Origin: G963665925 sp050596425 | GTDB taxonomy: Bacteria; Bacillota; Clostridia; Peptostreptococcales; Acidaminobacteraceae | Length of the DNA stretch: 64,000 nucleotides | Direction: 5' to 3' | Assembly (NCBI RefSeq): GCF_050596425.1 | Contig: NZ_CP192292.1 | Coordinates: 744,001-808,000, forward strand | Part shown: positions 27,720-38,253 of the stretch, in pieces | Numbering within the stretch: position 1 is the first letter of the stretch | Layout: each line of letters starts with the position of its first letter | The notes under the pieces: generated by a model | Databases searched by the model: none | Told to the model about the DNA's origin: nothing | What the model saw: the letters and a program-made list of their open reading frames with translations, nothing else | Translations under genes and position numbers: made by a program

Positions 27720-28829
27720 ATGACTGGAGATAAACACGAATTATTGATTAAATTATTAGCCGTATTAATTGAATGGAAAGGCAATATAAAAGTATTACCT
27801 GATGAGGCAGATGCTGTGTTCAATCGATTTAGCAGCTATTTATTACATAACACTAAAGTGACACCACCTAAAAATTTAAGGGATGTCGTTCTTTGTCTAA
27901 AGTATCATTCTGTTGAGTCATTAGGTTTCTATTTAAATGAAGATTTAAAGGATAACTATATTATAAATGAAAACGGAGGGCTTGATGAGGAAATAGAAAG
28001 ATGGTATGAGTCTACACTGCTTAAAGATGATGTGGATCAGGATTTGGTAAGAAAGTTCCTATTTGCGTGTAGAAGTGAATACCAAAAGACTGAAGACCCT
28101 AAAATAGCAGAGATGTATTCTGAAGTTAGAGCTTTTATTAATCCAAGAAATTACTATGTCACTACAGATAGAATTATGCGGTTGATTAGTAAATATTCAA
28201 ACGTTTCTGATGCGATTTTAATGATAAAAGACTGGTATGAACCAGTTAAGGTGAAGTCAAAGGAAATGCTTGTGTGTCCTGTATGTGGAAAACTTCTCTC
28301 AAATGGCTTATTGAATGAAAACCGATGTACAGAGATGTGCATGTATTACCGTGATAAAGCTTCAGTTGTTCCTAAAGAAACTTTATTAGATGAACGGTTA
28401 AAATACAAAAGTTTAAAACGAGGGATCTATACATTTACACTTATACCCGGTATATCAGAGCTTCGTATGTATGATCAGCTAGTTGCAAAATATGCCGAAC
28501 ACCAAGTGAAGCTTTACCCTGAGATAGATAAATTTGATATTAGTGTTGAATCAAATGAAGGAAGAGTTTTAATTGATGTAAAAGATTTTGCATCGCCGTA
28601 TGATTTGGTAGAGACGTTAGTGAAAAACCAATCTTTTATAAAAATGGATAGCACTGATTTAAATGATACCATTATTTTAGTAATTCCTGAGCATAGAAAA
28701 TTTTTATACCATGCGGGGGATTATAAATCGATAGTTAAAAGAAAAATTGCCAAGGCTTCCAGTAAAGTCTTGGTGCTGTATGAAAATGAATTGTATAAGA
28801 AAGTAGGTGAGATCTTCGATGAGTATTAA
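27720..28829 (+). CDS. pPIWI-RE system restriction-endonuclease-like protein
   Basis: The 369-residue product has a treble-clef or zinc-ribbon segment near 186-215 (CPVCGK and CTEMC). A C-terminal PD-(D/E)XK fold follows with Glu in GISELRMYDQ, Asp in KFDISVES, and the catalytic IDVKDF near 286. This matches the REase component described for the three-gene pPIWI-RE islands (REase, DinG-type helicase, pPIWI). It overlaps the helicase gene by 11 bases. In the family it is thought to cut invading DNA guided by the PIWI protein. Confidence 0.75.
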   Translation: MTGDKHELLIKLLAVLIEWKGNIKVLPDEADAVFNRFSSYLLHNTKVTPPKNLRDVVLCLKYHSVESLGFYLNEDLKDNYIINENGGLDEEIERWYESTLLKDDVDQDLVRKFLFACRSEYQKTEDPKIAEMYSEVRAFINPRNYYVTTDRIMRLISKYSNVSDAILMIKDWYEPVKVKSKEMLVCPVCGKLLSNGLLNENRCTEMCMYYRDKASVVPKETLLDERLKYKSLKRGIYTFTLIPGISELRMYDQLVAKYAEHQVKLYPEIDKFDISVESNEGRVLIDVKDFASPYDLVETLVKNQSFIKMDSTDLNDTIILVIPEHRKFLYHAGDYKSIVKRKIAKASSKVLVLYENELYKKVGEIFDEY

Positions 28830-31800
28830 TAAGAAGTATAGAAGTATGATAGAAGAAAACGGATTAACAATTGATCCTAGCTTGTTTAAGAGAATAGAAT
28901 TTGTTATCTACTCATTACATAAAGTTTTGGGTGAATTTGAAACAAAAACGGCGAATATGTATTTTACCCAGTATCACAAGAAGTATTATAAAACAAATGA
29001 CTCTGATAATCAGATTTTATATATGCTTCGTAAGAAATTTCACCAATATTATAGTAAGAAGCAACTGAAAATTGATTTGGAACAATATTTAAACATACCT
29101 GAAAAATATCGTTTATTCATCGAGCATGACGATGTTTTAATTTTAAATGCAAAAATTATGATCTTTGTTGATAGAGCTGTAGAATATGATGAACTGATTG
29201 ACAAATATCTTGCGAGTAAACCTAAGACACCAAAGTATATTGAAGATGATGGATATTATGAGCGCGTAATTCGATTTGGTGAAGGGTATGATGAGAGTTT
29301 TAAAACAAAACGATTTGAATTCACATTGGATGTAAGTAAAGATAAAGTTATAAAACAATTGCCAAGATACCGTGAAAAGCAAGAGTTGAAATTACCACTT
29401 GATTTTGACTGGGAGAGGTTCAAGAATAAGTTAGGTGGTAATTGGGCACAACGTCCAAGTATTCAAATAGATGCCTGTGAGGATTTTGATAATGAAATCG
29501 AATATAAAGGTCCTGTTCATATAGTAGGTCTGCTTGGTGCGGGTAAATCTACATATATTATGCAAGAAACAGCTAGGTTATTAGAGAATAATGCTATTAA
29601 AATAGGCATTATTGAACCTAATGTTGCTGAAGTCATCAAAACATATGAGGCGTTGATGCAGTTGGGCATTAATGCCGTTCCGATAATTGGCGATTCACAA
29701 TTAAAAAAACATAGACAGCGGTATATGAATTCTAGACTTACTGCATCGGACTCTTTTGATGCTATCAGCAATGAAAATAATACTGTATTTGAGTATCTGT
29801 CAGGGCAATGTTTATTGAGTCACCATGCTAATGATTACGATATTTTAGCAGGTAAATTTCCATGTAATCGATTAAAAAGAGAAGATAAAACACAATCATA
29901 TGACTGTCCATTATTTACGTCATGTGGTCATTTTAAAAAGCATTTAGATTTGGTTGAAGCTGATGTCTGGATAACAACGTCTCATTCGTTATTAGCATCT
30001 AAAGCCAACCCATTAGTTGATCCATATAGAAGAACATACTATGAATTGTTTCATGATCATTTAGATATTATTTTTGTTGATGAGGCGGACTCGGTTCAAG
30101 AAGATTTTGATAATCGTTTTATGGACAATGAAATATTCTATGGTGGTAACAATTCAATTATGCGCAAGTTTCAAAAGGTTGAAGAGTTCTTAAAGCAAGA
30201 AGGACTAGGGAATGTGGAATCAGAAACACATCGATGGATAATCAACTTTCCACATTTAACACAGTTGATTAACCGATTAGAATACTTAATTGTAAATTCA
30301 CCAGGATACAGAAAATATCTAATCGAAGATACCATTACGCCAAGGAACCTCTTTTTTTCAATAATTGGTCAATTAGCTGATCCTGAAAGTGATGAAAGTA
30401 AAGCGTTTATCGAGTGTTTGGAATCATTCCTTCCGTTATCAGAAGAGTTAAAGCTTAACGAACAGTTAATGGAGCATCAACTATTCAGACTTTATGATAA
30501 GCTATCTAAATGTCCGAATGTTGGAAATGCAGGACTAATTATTGAAGAAATGTTGAGTGACTTTCTTGATGAATTTGATCTGATTTTTAAGAAGTCAAAA
30601 TCAATTGCTGATGTTAAAAAGCTTGCGCTTAAGAAACTTGAATTGTTTATTTATATTGTTCTTATTGATTATTATTTTAGGATACAAAACAATACGATTG
30701 ATAATCTAGAAAGTAAATTGCATGAGATCAACTCGATATTTTCTGCGTTTAAGTTCTATAACAAAGATTTTATTCATTTGATGTCAGAGTCAGTAATAGG
30801 TAATGATTTGGATATAAATTGACTTTAAATGATGACAAGAGGCTATATGTTCATTTGTTTAATTATTCAGGGGTAGGACGATCATTGATTGAGGATTGGT
30901 CTTATATTAAAAGTGAGTTAGGAAAGAAGGGACCGGCAATCGTCATGTTGTCAGGAACAAGCTATGCACCTGCATCAGCACATTTCCATATAGCTGAAGA
31001 ACCAGCCTTTTTATTGAAGTCTGAAAAAGAAGAAGGAGATATTAACCAATCAATTCATATAAAATATGATTCAAGTGATAAGCCAATAAAGATTTCTGGC
31101 GTATCTGATTCATTTATGAAGAAAGAAAAGCTAAAAGAGTTAACAAAACAGCTCATGAGTGATATTCGGTTTGAATTAAGTTACTGGCGAGGAGAAGGGC
31201 AAAATAGAAATGTTCTATTGATTGTAAATAGTTATGAGTAATGTCGTGTAATAGGGGATTATTTGAGAGACAGAAACTTTGACTATAGGGTGCTGAGCAA
31301 TAAAAAAATACTAAGTGAGGATGAAATCAATACTTCTCAGATTGAAGAGATATCATCTATTGGAAGTATTGAGGTCTTGGTTGCACCATTATCCATTATA
31401 TCTAGAGGTTATAACATTATAGATCAATCGGGTAACTCTTATTTTGGATCAGCCTTTTTCATGATTAGACCTTATATTTCTCCTGATGATCTCACATACA
31501 ATTATAGAATCCTAAACTCTATCATTGGTCCAATAATGGCAGAAAAGAGTCGTACACATTCGCTGGATGAAGCTTTCTCGTATGTCCGAAAGTTTGCATA
31601 TGGTATGTTGAACCAATTTAATGAAAAAAAGTTTTGGAAGCATCTTGATTCAGACCAAAGAGCCATTTTATCTTGGTACACTTTTATACCTATAAAACAA
31701 GCAGTAGGAAGAATGCAAAGAAATGGCTGTTCGTGTCGTGTTTTCTATTGTGACGGTAGTTTTGCCAATGATATCGATGGAAAACTAACAAACGGAGTAA

Positions 31801-31940
31801 GTATGTTAAAAGCATGGGAAAGCAATTTATTAGATGTTAATGAAGGCACTGGTAAGATGCTCTATGGAAGATATTTAACTGGGCTAACTAAAGCCATTGC
31901 TGATTTTGAAATGATTTATGATGAGGAGGATCTATTTTAA
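28819..31940 (+). pseudogene. pPIWI-RE system DinG-like helicase, broken by a frameshift and a stop
   Basis: The first frame (28819-30822, 667 residues) has Walker A VGLLGAGKSTY near 240, clustered Cys (KFPCNRL, YDCPLFTSC) resembling the Fe-S domain of DinG/XPD, and a DEAD-like FVDEADSVQ near 418. At 30820 it meets TGA; the continuation (LTLNDDKRLYVHLF) is in the -1 frame. A single T insertion near 30818 would restore it. At 31239 a lone TAA interrupts LLIVNSYE and QCRVIGDYL; CAA would restore it. The last part (to 31940) holds the motif VI-like AVGRMQRNG. Two lesions point to inactivation, though sequencing error is not excluded. Confidence 0.75.
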
Positions 31941-34390
31941 TGCCAAAGAGACAAAAGCTACAATTACATCAATTTGAAGTGAACAGCTTAAATGTAATAG
32001 ATAAAAAGTTATTTATCTATAGTTGGCCTGCAAAACTCGTTCAGTTTCTAGAACAAAAGAAAGATGGGTTCAATTTACATTACGCTGTAAAAAATCTATC
32101 AGAAGCTATTGGCTTAACAATAGATGAGGTAATCTATGCAAGGAATAAACCATGGAAAGAACTAAAGGTTGAATCGGATTACTTCTGGTTATTTGCGCTA
32201 AATGAAGTGAATACTGATATATTGAAAGCAAGAATATCTGAATGGTTATTGGCAAATAAACTGAATGAGTTATCTTTTGATGATATAACATTTGATGATC
32301 CAGTGGCGATATCCACGAAAGGTATTTTTGAAAAAAAGTTCATGCTTGACCTTTATGGTTTACTGCCTCAGTTATATAATTTCGAGTTTTGTAAATTGCC
32401 TTTAGAGATGGAGTCAATTAATGAGCAACTTGAATTCTATCCAGTAATTGATACTGAAAATGAAAGTACCGCAATTTCAAGAACCTTTGAGTGTATCGAT
32501 CGAAAAAAAGATGTTGAGAGATTCTCTTATGCAATTACATTTAAAATTGTAAGTAATTGCGAATATCCTGACAAGATATTTTTAAACGTATACACTGGAG
32601 TTAAAGTGTGGCTGTGTAGGTCTTTATTCGATTATGATAAGAAGATTAATTATATTAAAAAAGATCAAGGGCATAGCGTCTATGTATATAAGGAAAATGA
32701 ATACATAGATAATGCTAAAAAGAAGTTTGTACGATTGATGTATGGGCGTGGTGATGGTATGTCCTATACATTTAAGAATTACTCTGATAGGCAATTAGCG
32801 AAGCAGTTAGAACTAGATTTATTGTCAGCGATGAATGCACCAAATGATTACAATGAGTTTGAGACACCTAATGATCAAATTGTTTTACTGACAAATAATA
32901 AAAGGACTGAAAGGGTAAAATACGGAGCAGGTTTACCTGAGCGTCTAGATGTTTTCAAGATTGTTTCGGAGCGATTTCCTGAACTTGAACTTCGAGATAG
33001 GTTAATAGCGGTCAAAAGCGAAACGAAATTAACAGTAAGTAAAAAGAAGGCACTTAAAGATATTGAAAGATTTAATGATTCGCAAGATGACCTTGAGTTT
33101 ATTAATGTTGAGAAGGATAACTTTTTCCATCAGCATCCACCTGTTTATATTCCAAGAGGTGAACAAGTTATTTTCGAAATTTACACTGAAAATTCTAAAT
33201 TAATTGATGCAGCAATAGAGTTCTCAAAAGAAATTCTATCCTTGAACATGCCTATGGATAAATATACTTATAGGAGTTGTGATGGCTATGAAGTTGTTTT
33301 CAAGCCAAGGAATGGGATGATTTCTCGAGGATTGAGCAAAGAAGAGCAGAAGGATAAAAAACTTAGGAAACGTGAAGTCATTGATGAACTTAAGACTGAC
33401 CATTATGTAACAGAACATGTTTTATCTTTAATAGATATTGATCCGTTCCATACATCTGATGATGAAGAGATTAGAAAACAAGATCCTAAAAAGACAATTA
33501 GAAAAGCTTTTAAAGAAAAAGCAAGAGTAACCCAGTTTATTAACAATTTTAATCCAGAAGAACAAGTCGATAAGATAAGGTTGGTAAACGCTGTTTATGA
33601 CTTGCTGTCTGCAGCTGGATTCTTGGATTCTAATTATATAAAATACAAATTTAACGAGAAAATACTGCTTGGGTTATCAGCAGTGAAAAACAGTAATGGC
33701 AAGATTATTGCGTTATCTAAAATTGAAGATGGACAAGTTTTATATAAGATTTATCGTCTTTGTGACGATAAATGGTATTCTATACATGAAATTTTGCCTA
33801 AGTTAAGGTTTTATGATGTAAATCCTATTCTGAAATCTCAAACTGATAAGAAACACTTTCATTTCTGGATTTCAAAGCAACTAAATCAGATCAACATCAA
33901 TAGTAAAGAGTGTTATTTTTTCTTTGACGCATCACTTAGATATAGAGTGTGGTCATTTGCAATGAATGGTCAATTAGATTTAGATAAGTTGCGACTTGTG
34001 AATGGTCAACAAATAAAGTTTACTAGAGTAAATACTACTGACGAGGTTCCTGAATATAACATTTTTAAGAATGATAGCGATACTGAAGGATTAAATAGAT
34101 ACCAAGGATTGTTCACGAAGAATAACAAAGTTTTTTATAGTGTTGGCGCTAGGCCAGAAAACTTACAGGTTAATCTCAAAGCAACTAGATTAACGCATAC
34201 AAAGAAAATGATCGGAAAGCAAAGAGTGGTTGAATTTATAACTCTAACTGATGACCACGATGAAAATATTTGGCTTGCAACACAATGTCATGCCCTTAGA
34301 AAGCTTAATTTGACATTTGATGCTTCAACTAAATATCCACTACCGATATATTTAAATAATCGTTTCGGCGAGTATTTAGATGTACTTTAA
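31940..34390 (+). CDS. pPIWI-RE Argonaute-like protein
   Basis: This 816-residue protein begins at the ATG that overlaps the helicase stop (TAATG). The N-terminal half matches the X-domain region of pPIWI-RE proteins in position, and the C-terminal part has MID- and RNase H-like character (YFFFDASLRYRVWSF, GLFTKNNKVFYSVGARP, PLPIYLNNRFGEYLD at the end). The order of REase, DinG-like helicase and this protein is the strongest support. In the family it is proposed to recognise RNA-DNA hybrids and direct cleavage. The frame is intact although its helicase partner is broken. Confidence 0.72.
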   Translation: MPKRQKLQLHQFEVNSLNVIDKKLFIYSWPAKLVQFLEQKKDGFNLHYAVKNLSEAIGLTIDEVIYARNKPWKELKVESDYFWLFALNEVNTDILKARISEWLLANKLNELSFDDITFDDPVAISTKGIFEKKFMLDLYGLLPQLYNFEFCKLPLEMESINEQLEFYPVIDTENESTAISRTFECIDRKKDVERFSYAITFKIVSNCEYPDKIFLNVYTGVKVWLCRSLFDYDKKINYIKKDQGHSVYVYKENEYIDNAKKKFVRLMYGRGDGMSYTFKNYSDRQLAKQLELDLLSAMNAPNDYNEFETPNDQIVLLTNNKRTERVKYGAGLPERLDVFKIVSERFPELELRDRLIAVKSETKLTVSKKKALKDIERFNDSQDDLEFINVEKDNFFHQHPPVYIPRGEQVIFEIYTENSKLIDAAIEFSKEILSLNMPMDKYTYRSCDGYEVVFKPRNGMISRGLSKEEQKDKKLRKREVIDELKTDHYVTEHVLSLIDIDPFHTSDDEEIRKQDPKKTIRKAFKEKARVTQFINNFNPEEQVDKIRLVNAVYDLLSAAGFLDSNYIKYKFNEKILLGLSAVKNSNGKIIALSKIEDGQVLYKIYRLCDDKWYSIHEILPKLRFYDVNPILKSQTDKKHFHFWISKQLNQININSKECYFFFDASLRYRVWSFAMNGQLDLDKLRLVNGQQIKFTRVNTTDEVPEYNIFKNDSDTEGLNRYQGLFTKNNKVFYSVGARPENLQVNLKATRLTHTKKMIGKQRVVEFITLTDDHDENIWLATQCHALRKLNLTFDASTKYPLPIYLNNRFGEYLDVL

Positions 34391-34411
34391 TACGATTACA
34401 GGAGGGACTAG

Positions 34412-34615
34412 ATGAAATTCGGAATAAGAACACCGAGCTTGAAAAAAAGAATATCTGCCAGAACAAGCTTAAAAAGACAAGTTGTACATAAAGCAGGTCT
34501 GAAAATGCCACGAGGATATGGGTGGGTTAGGAATCCAAAGAAATATGCATACAACAAGGTGTATAATCGAACATCATTTGATATTTTTAAGCTTCTGAAA
34601 AAACTGTTTAAATAG
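34412..34615 (+). CDS. Small basic protein of mobile elements
   Basis: The 67-residue Lys/Arg-rich product has MKFGIRTPSLKKRISARTS and a GYGWVRNPKK segment. Similar short basic proteins occur scattered in Firmicute phages and mobile elements; function is unknown. ACAGGAGG precedes it, and it lies between the pPIWI-RE operon and mcrB. Confidence 0.6.
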   Translation: MKFGIRTPSLKKRISARTSLKRQVVHKAGLKMPRGYGWVRNPKKYAYNKVYNRTSFDIFKLLKKLFK

Positions 34616-34631
34616 ATTGGAGGTACTAAAG

Positions 34632-36947
34632 ATGCGACTTTTTTTAGGGAAGTTTAGTAATAAACATCCGGAACAAATTGAAAAGAAATTTTATTCTGCC
34701 GGTGATGAAAGCAGTAGCTATTATGGCGAAGTTAAACCTGGGGATTATGTTTTTGCCTCTTATGAAGGCAAAATTGCAGCTTTATGGAAAGCCAAAGAAT
34801 ATACCAAATTAAAGAATACAGTAAACCCCAAGGATGATGGGGTATTGCTTTTTGATGAAGTGAAGAAGTATGACGATGTTAGTGTAACCAATGATTTTAC
34901 AAGATATAAGTATTTTATTCATGATCTGAATCTAGTCAATAAGGTGACAAAGAGTGTTAAAGGGCTAGGCTTTATTCCGATAAAAACGACGGATGATTGT
35001 CCACCAAATCCCGAAGACATTGACTTCAAATCCAGTAGTGTCAATATATATATTGCTTTGGAGGATGCCAGTGTTAATTACAAAGAAGGGGATATTAGAG
35101 TAACGATTGATAATCTTGAACAGATGAAGATTACTAGCATTGATCGTTTTGAGAAAGGCAAGTTTATAGTATATGAAGCGTTCAATAAACTTTATGAAGA
35201 AAGAAACGCTGATGACGGAAAATATACAATTAGAGAGCTGAACGACTATGCCTTAGAAGATCAAGCTTCTCAGAAACGCAAGTTTTTGATTACACTGATT
35301 GAAGAGCTTGAAAGTAATGGCTATTATAAAGTTTCAAGTGCAATTCGGTTATATGATAATCTTCTGGTTGGTAGAAAACGGTCAGCAAGTGCCAAGGCGG
35401 GAAATTCTGACATAAAACCGAATAATGCCGCCCACGATGAAGAAGTTTTTGAAGATGATAATGAACAATATCAAATGTTTGCAGGACTCCTTAATTTTAA
35501 TCCCAATCTCATTTTATATGGACCTCCAGGAACTGGTAAAACATACGCAACCAGAAAGATTATAGACCATTTTGAAAATAAGTATTTTAAGACAGGTGGA
35601 AGCTATAAGGTGGCGGAAGTAGAAAATAGGGTCAAGACCATTACTTTTCATCAATCATATTCCTATGAGGAATTCATTGAAGGTATCAGACCGGTTCTGA
35701 ATGATGATGATTCAGGAAAAGTGGGTTACAAGTTAGAAAATGGTCTGTTTAAGGAACTGTGCATAAATGCAGAGAAAGAGTTGATAAAAAGGCAGAATAA
35801 TGCTGAGTATGTGGACATGATTCATTCTGAAAGTAATATATGGAAAGTATCATTAGGAGAAAGAAAATCAGACGATGTTTTTAATGAATGTATTAAAAGC
35901 GGTGATATTGCAATCAACTGGTTGGATCAACTTGATCTTAGTAATATGACTTATGATGATATTTTAGCTGAACTTGGAGATGAAAGGGATTTTGGCAATA
36001 AGCCGACTCAAAATGCAAATTCAGTAAATTCTTTCGTAAATGATATGACGGTTGGTGATATTGTTCTTGTCTATGACAGCCAACAGACCATTCGCATGAT
36101 TGGTGTGATTAAAGCTGATTATAGATATGATACAAAATATAGTTATAAACATAGAAGAAGCGTCGAGTGGTTCACAGAGCTTAGTTATCCCATAAACATC
36201 CATAAGTACAACGGATTTAAGAACTTGACATTGAAAACGATATATGAGTTATCACGTATTAGTGTTTCCGATGTTATTGAAATGGTTACTCAAAACAGTT
36301 TGGTGAAACAAAGTCATGAGGACAAACGAGAAATTAAGCCTTACTACATGATTATTGATGAAATCAACAGAGGTAATATTGCCAAAATCTTCGGGGAATT
36401 AATTACGCTCGTTGAACAAGACAAACGAGGGAAGCTAAAGAGCTTACTGCCTTACTCAAAAAAAGAATTCTCTGTACCAAGCAACTTGTTTATTATAGGT
36501 ACAATGAACACAGCAGATAGGTCAATAGCAGCAATAGATACGGCATTAAGAAGACGTTTTACATTCGTTGAAATTGAACCGGATTCAGGAGTTCTGGCAC
36601 AATATGATAATCCAATTATCAATGACACCGTTGATTTGACGAAGTTATTAGATGCCATCAATGAAAAAGTCATGGATAAATATGATCGTGACCATAGAAT
36701 TGGACATGCCTATTTTATGGGAATTGAGTCATTAAGCAATTTATATCAAACTTGGTATTACAAGATTTTGCCATTGCTTGGGGAATATTTCTATAATGAT
36801 ACTGAAACCCTTAAGTCAATTGTAGGTAAGAGTTTTTATGACCAATATGGTAATGTTAAATACCTTTCGCTACATAAAAAGGATGATGAACTTTCTGAAT
36901 TTGAAGAGAAAATCATCGATATTTATAGGATGAAAGATAATGGATGA
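34632..36947 (+). CDS. mcrB: McrB-type AAA+ GTPase of a modification-dependent restriction system
   Basis: The 771-residue product has an N-terminal EVE/PUA-like region (about 1-120) that may read modified bases. The AAA+ domain has Walker A YGPPGTGKTYAT near 297, Walker B MIIDEINRGN near 575, and GTMNTADRSIAAID plus ALRRRF of the McrB family. A second EVE-like segment (NIWKVSLGERK, GDIAINW, VGDIVLVYDSQQT) is inserted between Walker A and B (about 410-555). TTGGAGG supports the ATG at 34632. It overlaps mcrC by 8 bases. Confidence 0.88.
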   Translation: MRLFLGKFSNKHPEQIEKKFYSAGDESSSYYGEVKPGDYVFASYEGKIAALWKAKEYTKLKNTVNPKDDGVLLFDEVKKYDDVSVTNDFTRYKYFIHDLNLVNKVTKSVKGLGFIPIKTTDDCPPNPEDIDFKSSSVNIYIALEDASVNYKEGDIRVTIDNLEQMKITSIDRFEKGKFIVYEAFNKLYEERNADDGKYTIRELNDYALEDQASQKRKFLITLIEELESNGYYKVSSAIRLYDNLLVGRKRSASAKAGNSDIKPNNAAHDEEVFEDDNEQYQMFAGLLNFNPNLILYGPPGTGKTYATRKIIDHFENKYFKTGGSYKVAEVENRVKTITFHQSYSYEEFIEGIRPVLNDDDSGKVGYKLENGLFKELCINAEKELIKRQNNAEYVDMIHSESNIWKVSLGERKSDDVFNECIKSGDIAINWLDQLDLSNMTYDDILAELGDERDFGNKPTQNANSVNSFVNDMTVGDIVLVYDSQQTIRMIGVIKADYRYDTKYSYKHRRSVEWFTELSYPINIHKYNGFKNLTLKTIYELSRISVSDVIEMVTQNSLVKQSHEDKREIKPYYMIIDEINRGNIAKIFGELITLVEQDKRGKLKSLLPYSKKEFSVPSNLFIIGTMNTADRSIAAIDTALRRRFTFVEIEPDSGVLAQYDNPIINDTVDLTKLLDAINEKVMDKYDRDHRIGHAYFMGIESLSNLYQTWYYKILPLLGEYFYNDTETLKSIVGKSFYDQYGNVKYLSLHKKDDELSEFEEKIIDIYRMKDNG

Positions 36948-38232
36948 AACAAAAATTATTAGAATATTTGAAGATCGACAAACAAAGGTTAATCTGACGG
37001 ATCAGAATATTAAAGACATTTTGCTTATGAAGAATGTTATTGGAGAAAACAATGTTGTCCTTCAAGCAGATGGTAAGTTGTTGGTTAGGCATCATGTCGG
37101 ATTTATTCAAATAAATAAGACAAGGTTATTGATATATCCTAAAATATCAAAACGGATGACCGGCGAGGATGAGTTTGAAAAATCTTTTAAGGTATTGATG
37201 AGATTGCTTTCTTATTCAGGCTTTGAAGGTGTAAAAAATATACCAACGCCGCAAAGCATGGACAAATATAATGGCGATTTGCTGGAACTCTTTATTGGCT
37301 TATTTGTAGACGAATTATTACTACAGTTTAAAAGAGATATTAACCGTGGGTATAACCATCAATTAGAAAACCAGACGTTTATTAAAGGCAAAGTAGATTT
37401 TGTAGAAACTGTAAAGAAAAACAGCTTTAAAAAGCACCTTCATTATGTAAGGTATGACCAGTTCAGTGAAAATATATTGCTGAATAAAGTTTTTAAATCA
37501 GTCATTCAAAACTTGATATCAAGAACGAATTCAAAGCGTAACAAAATCAAGTTAAAACAATCACTGCTTTGGCTTGAAGATGTAGAAGAGATGGCTCTTG
37601 ATAATGATATTTGGAAAAATGTAAAATTCACTAGACATAATTCTAAGTATGCACCTGCTTTTAATATGGCCAAGTTGTTTTATTATAATTCAAGCCCAAA
37701 CTTAAATGCAGGTGATGAATATACCTTTAGCTTTTTAGTGCCGGTGAATCAGTTATTTGAACTGTATTTATATAAAGTGTTAAAGAAGCATTTGGTTAGA
37801 GATTTTGAGGTAAAGTATCAAAGTCCAATCAAGTATTTAGCGCACAGCGAAGATAAAAATTATTTGCAGCTAAGACCGGATATTACTTTTGTCAGTGGTA
37901 GTCAGGTAAAATATATTGTTGATGCAAAGTACAAAGAGGTGCTTTATGAGGGACAGGAATTAAGTGTTACACAGGCTGATATTTATCAAATGCTTGCTTA
38001 TAGTGTCAGGTATGAGTGTGACAATATAGCTCTGATATATCCCAAATTATTGACAGATGAGCAATGTGAGTTACTAATTCAAGAATTTAAAATAAAAAAC
38101 TATGAGCGAGTTGTGTCAATAAAGCTTATACAGGTTGATTTGGAAATTGAACCAAGTCAGTTAGCCAGAGACTTGGCAAGTACTTTAGGCTATTGTAATG
38201 AAGGATATGAAACACCTATAAAAATTAGTTAA
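36940..38232 (+). CDS. mcrC: McrC nuclease subunit
   Basis: The 430-residue McrBC subunit has an N-terminal region that contacts the McrB ring and a C-terminal PD-(D/E)XK nuclease with LRPDITFV and IVDAKYKEVL near 310-330. It overlaps mcrB and probably forms with it a complex that cuts DNA carrying modified bases, as known for the family. Confidence 0.9.
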   Translation: MDETKIIRIFEDRQTKVNLTDQNIKDILLMKNVIGENNVVLQADGKLLVRHHVGFIQINKTRLLIYPKISKRMTGEDEFEKSFKVLMRLLSYSGFEGVKNIPTPQSMDKYNGDLLELFIGLFVDELLLQFKRDINRGYNHQLENQTFIKGKVDFVETVKKNSFKKHLHYVRYDQFSENILLNKVFKSVIQNLISRTNSKRNKIKLKQSLLWLEDVEEMALDNDIWKNVKFTRHNSKYAPAFNMAKLFYYNSSPNLNAGDEYTFSFLVPVNQLFELYLYKVLKKHLVRDFEVKYQSPIKYLAHSEDKNYLQLRPDITFVSGSQVKYIVDAKYKEVLYEGQELSVTQADIYQMLAYSVRYECDNIALIYPKLLTDEQCELLIQEFKIKNYERVVSIKLIQVDLEIEPSQLARDLASTLGYCNEGYETPIKIS

Positions 38233-38253
38233 ATAAATCGGTGGTGATTATAT

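Noticed and set aside
30801..30830. Programmed ribosomal frameshift in the helicase
   Set aside because: No X-XXY-YYZ type slippery heptamer at the junction, and a second in-frame stop lies further on; mutation is simpler.
30819..31241. Independent small gene in the helicase region
   Set aside because: It starts with TTG without a ribosome site and continues the helicase sequence in another frame.
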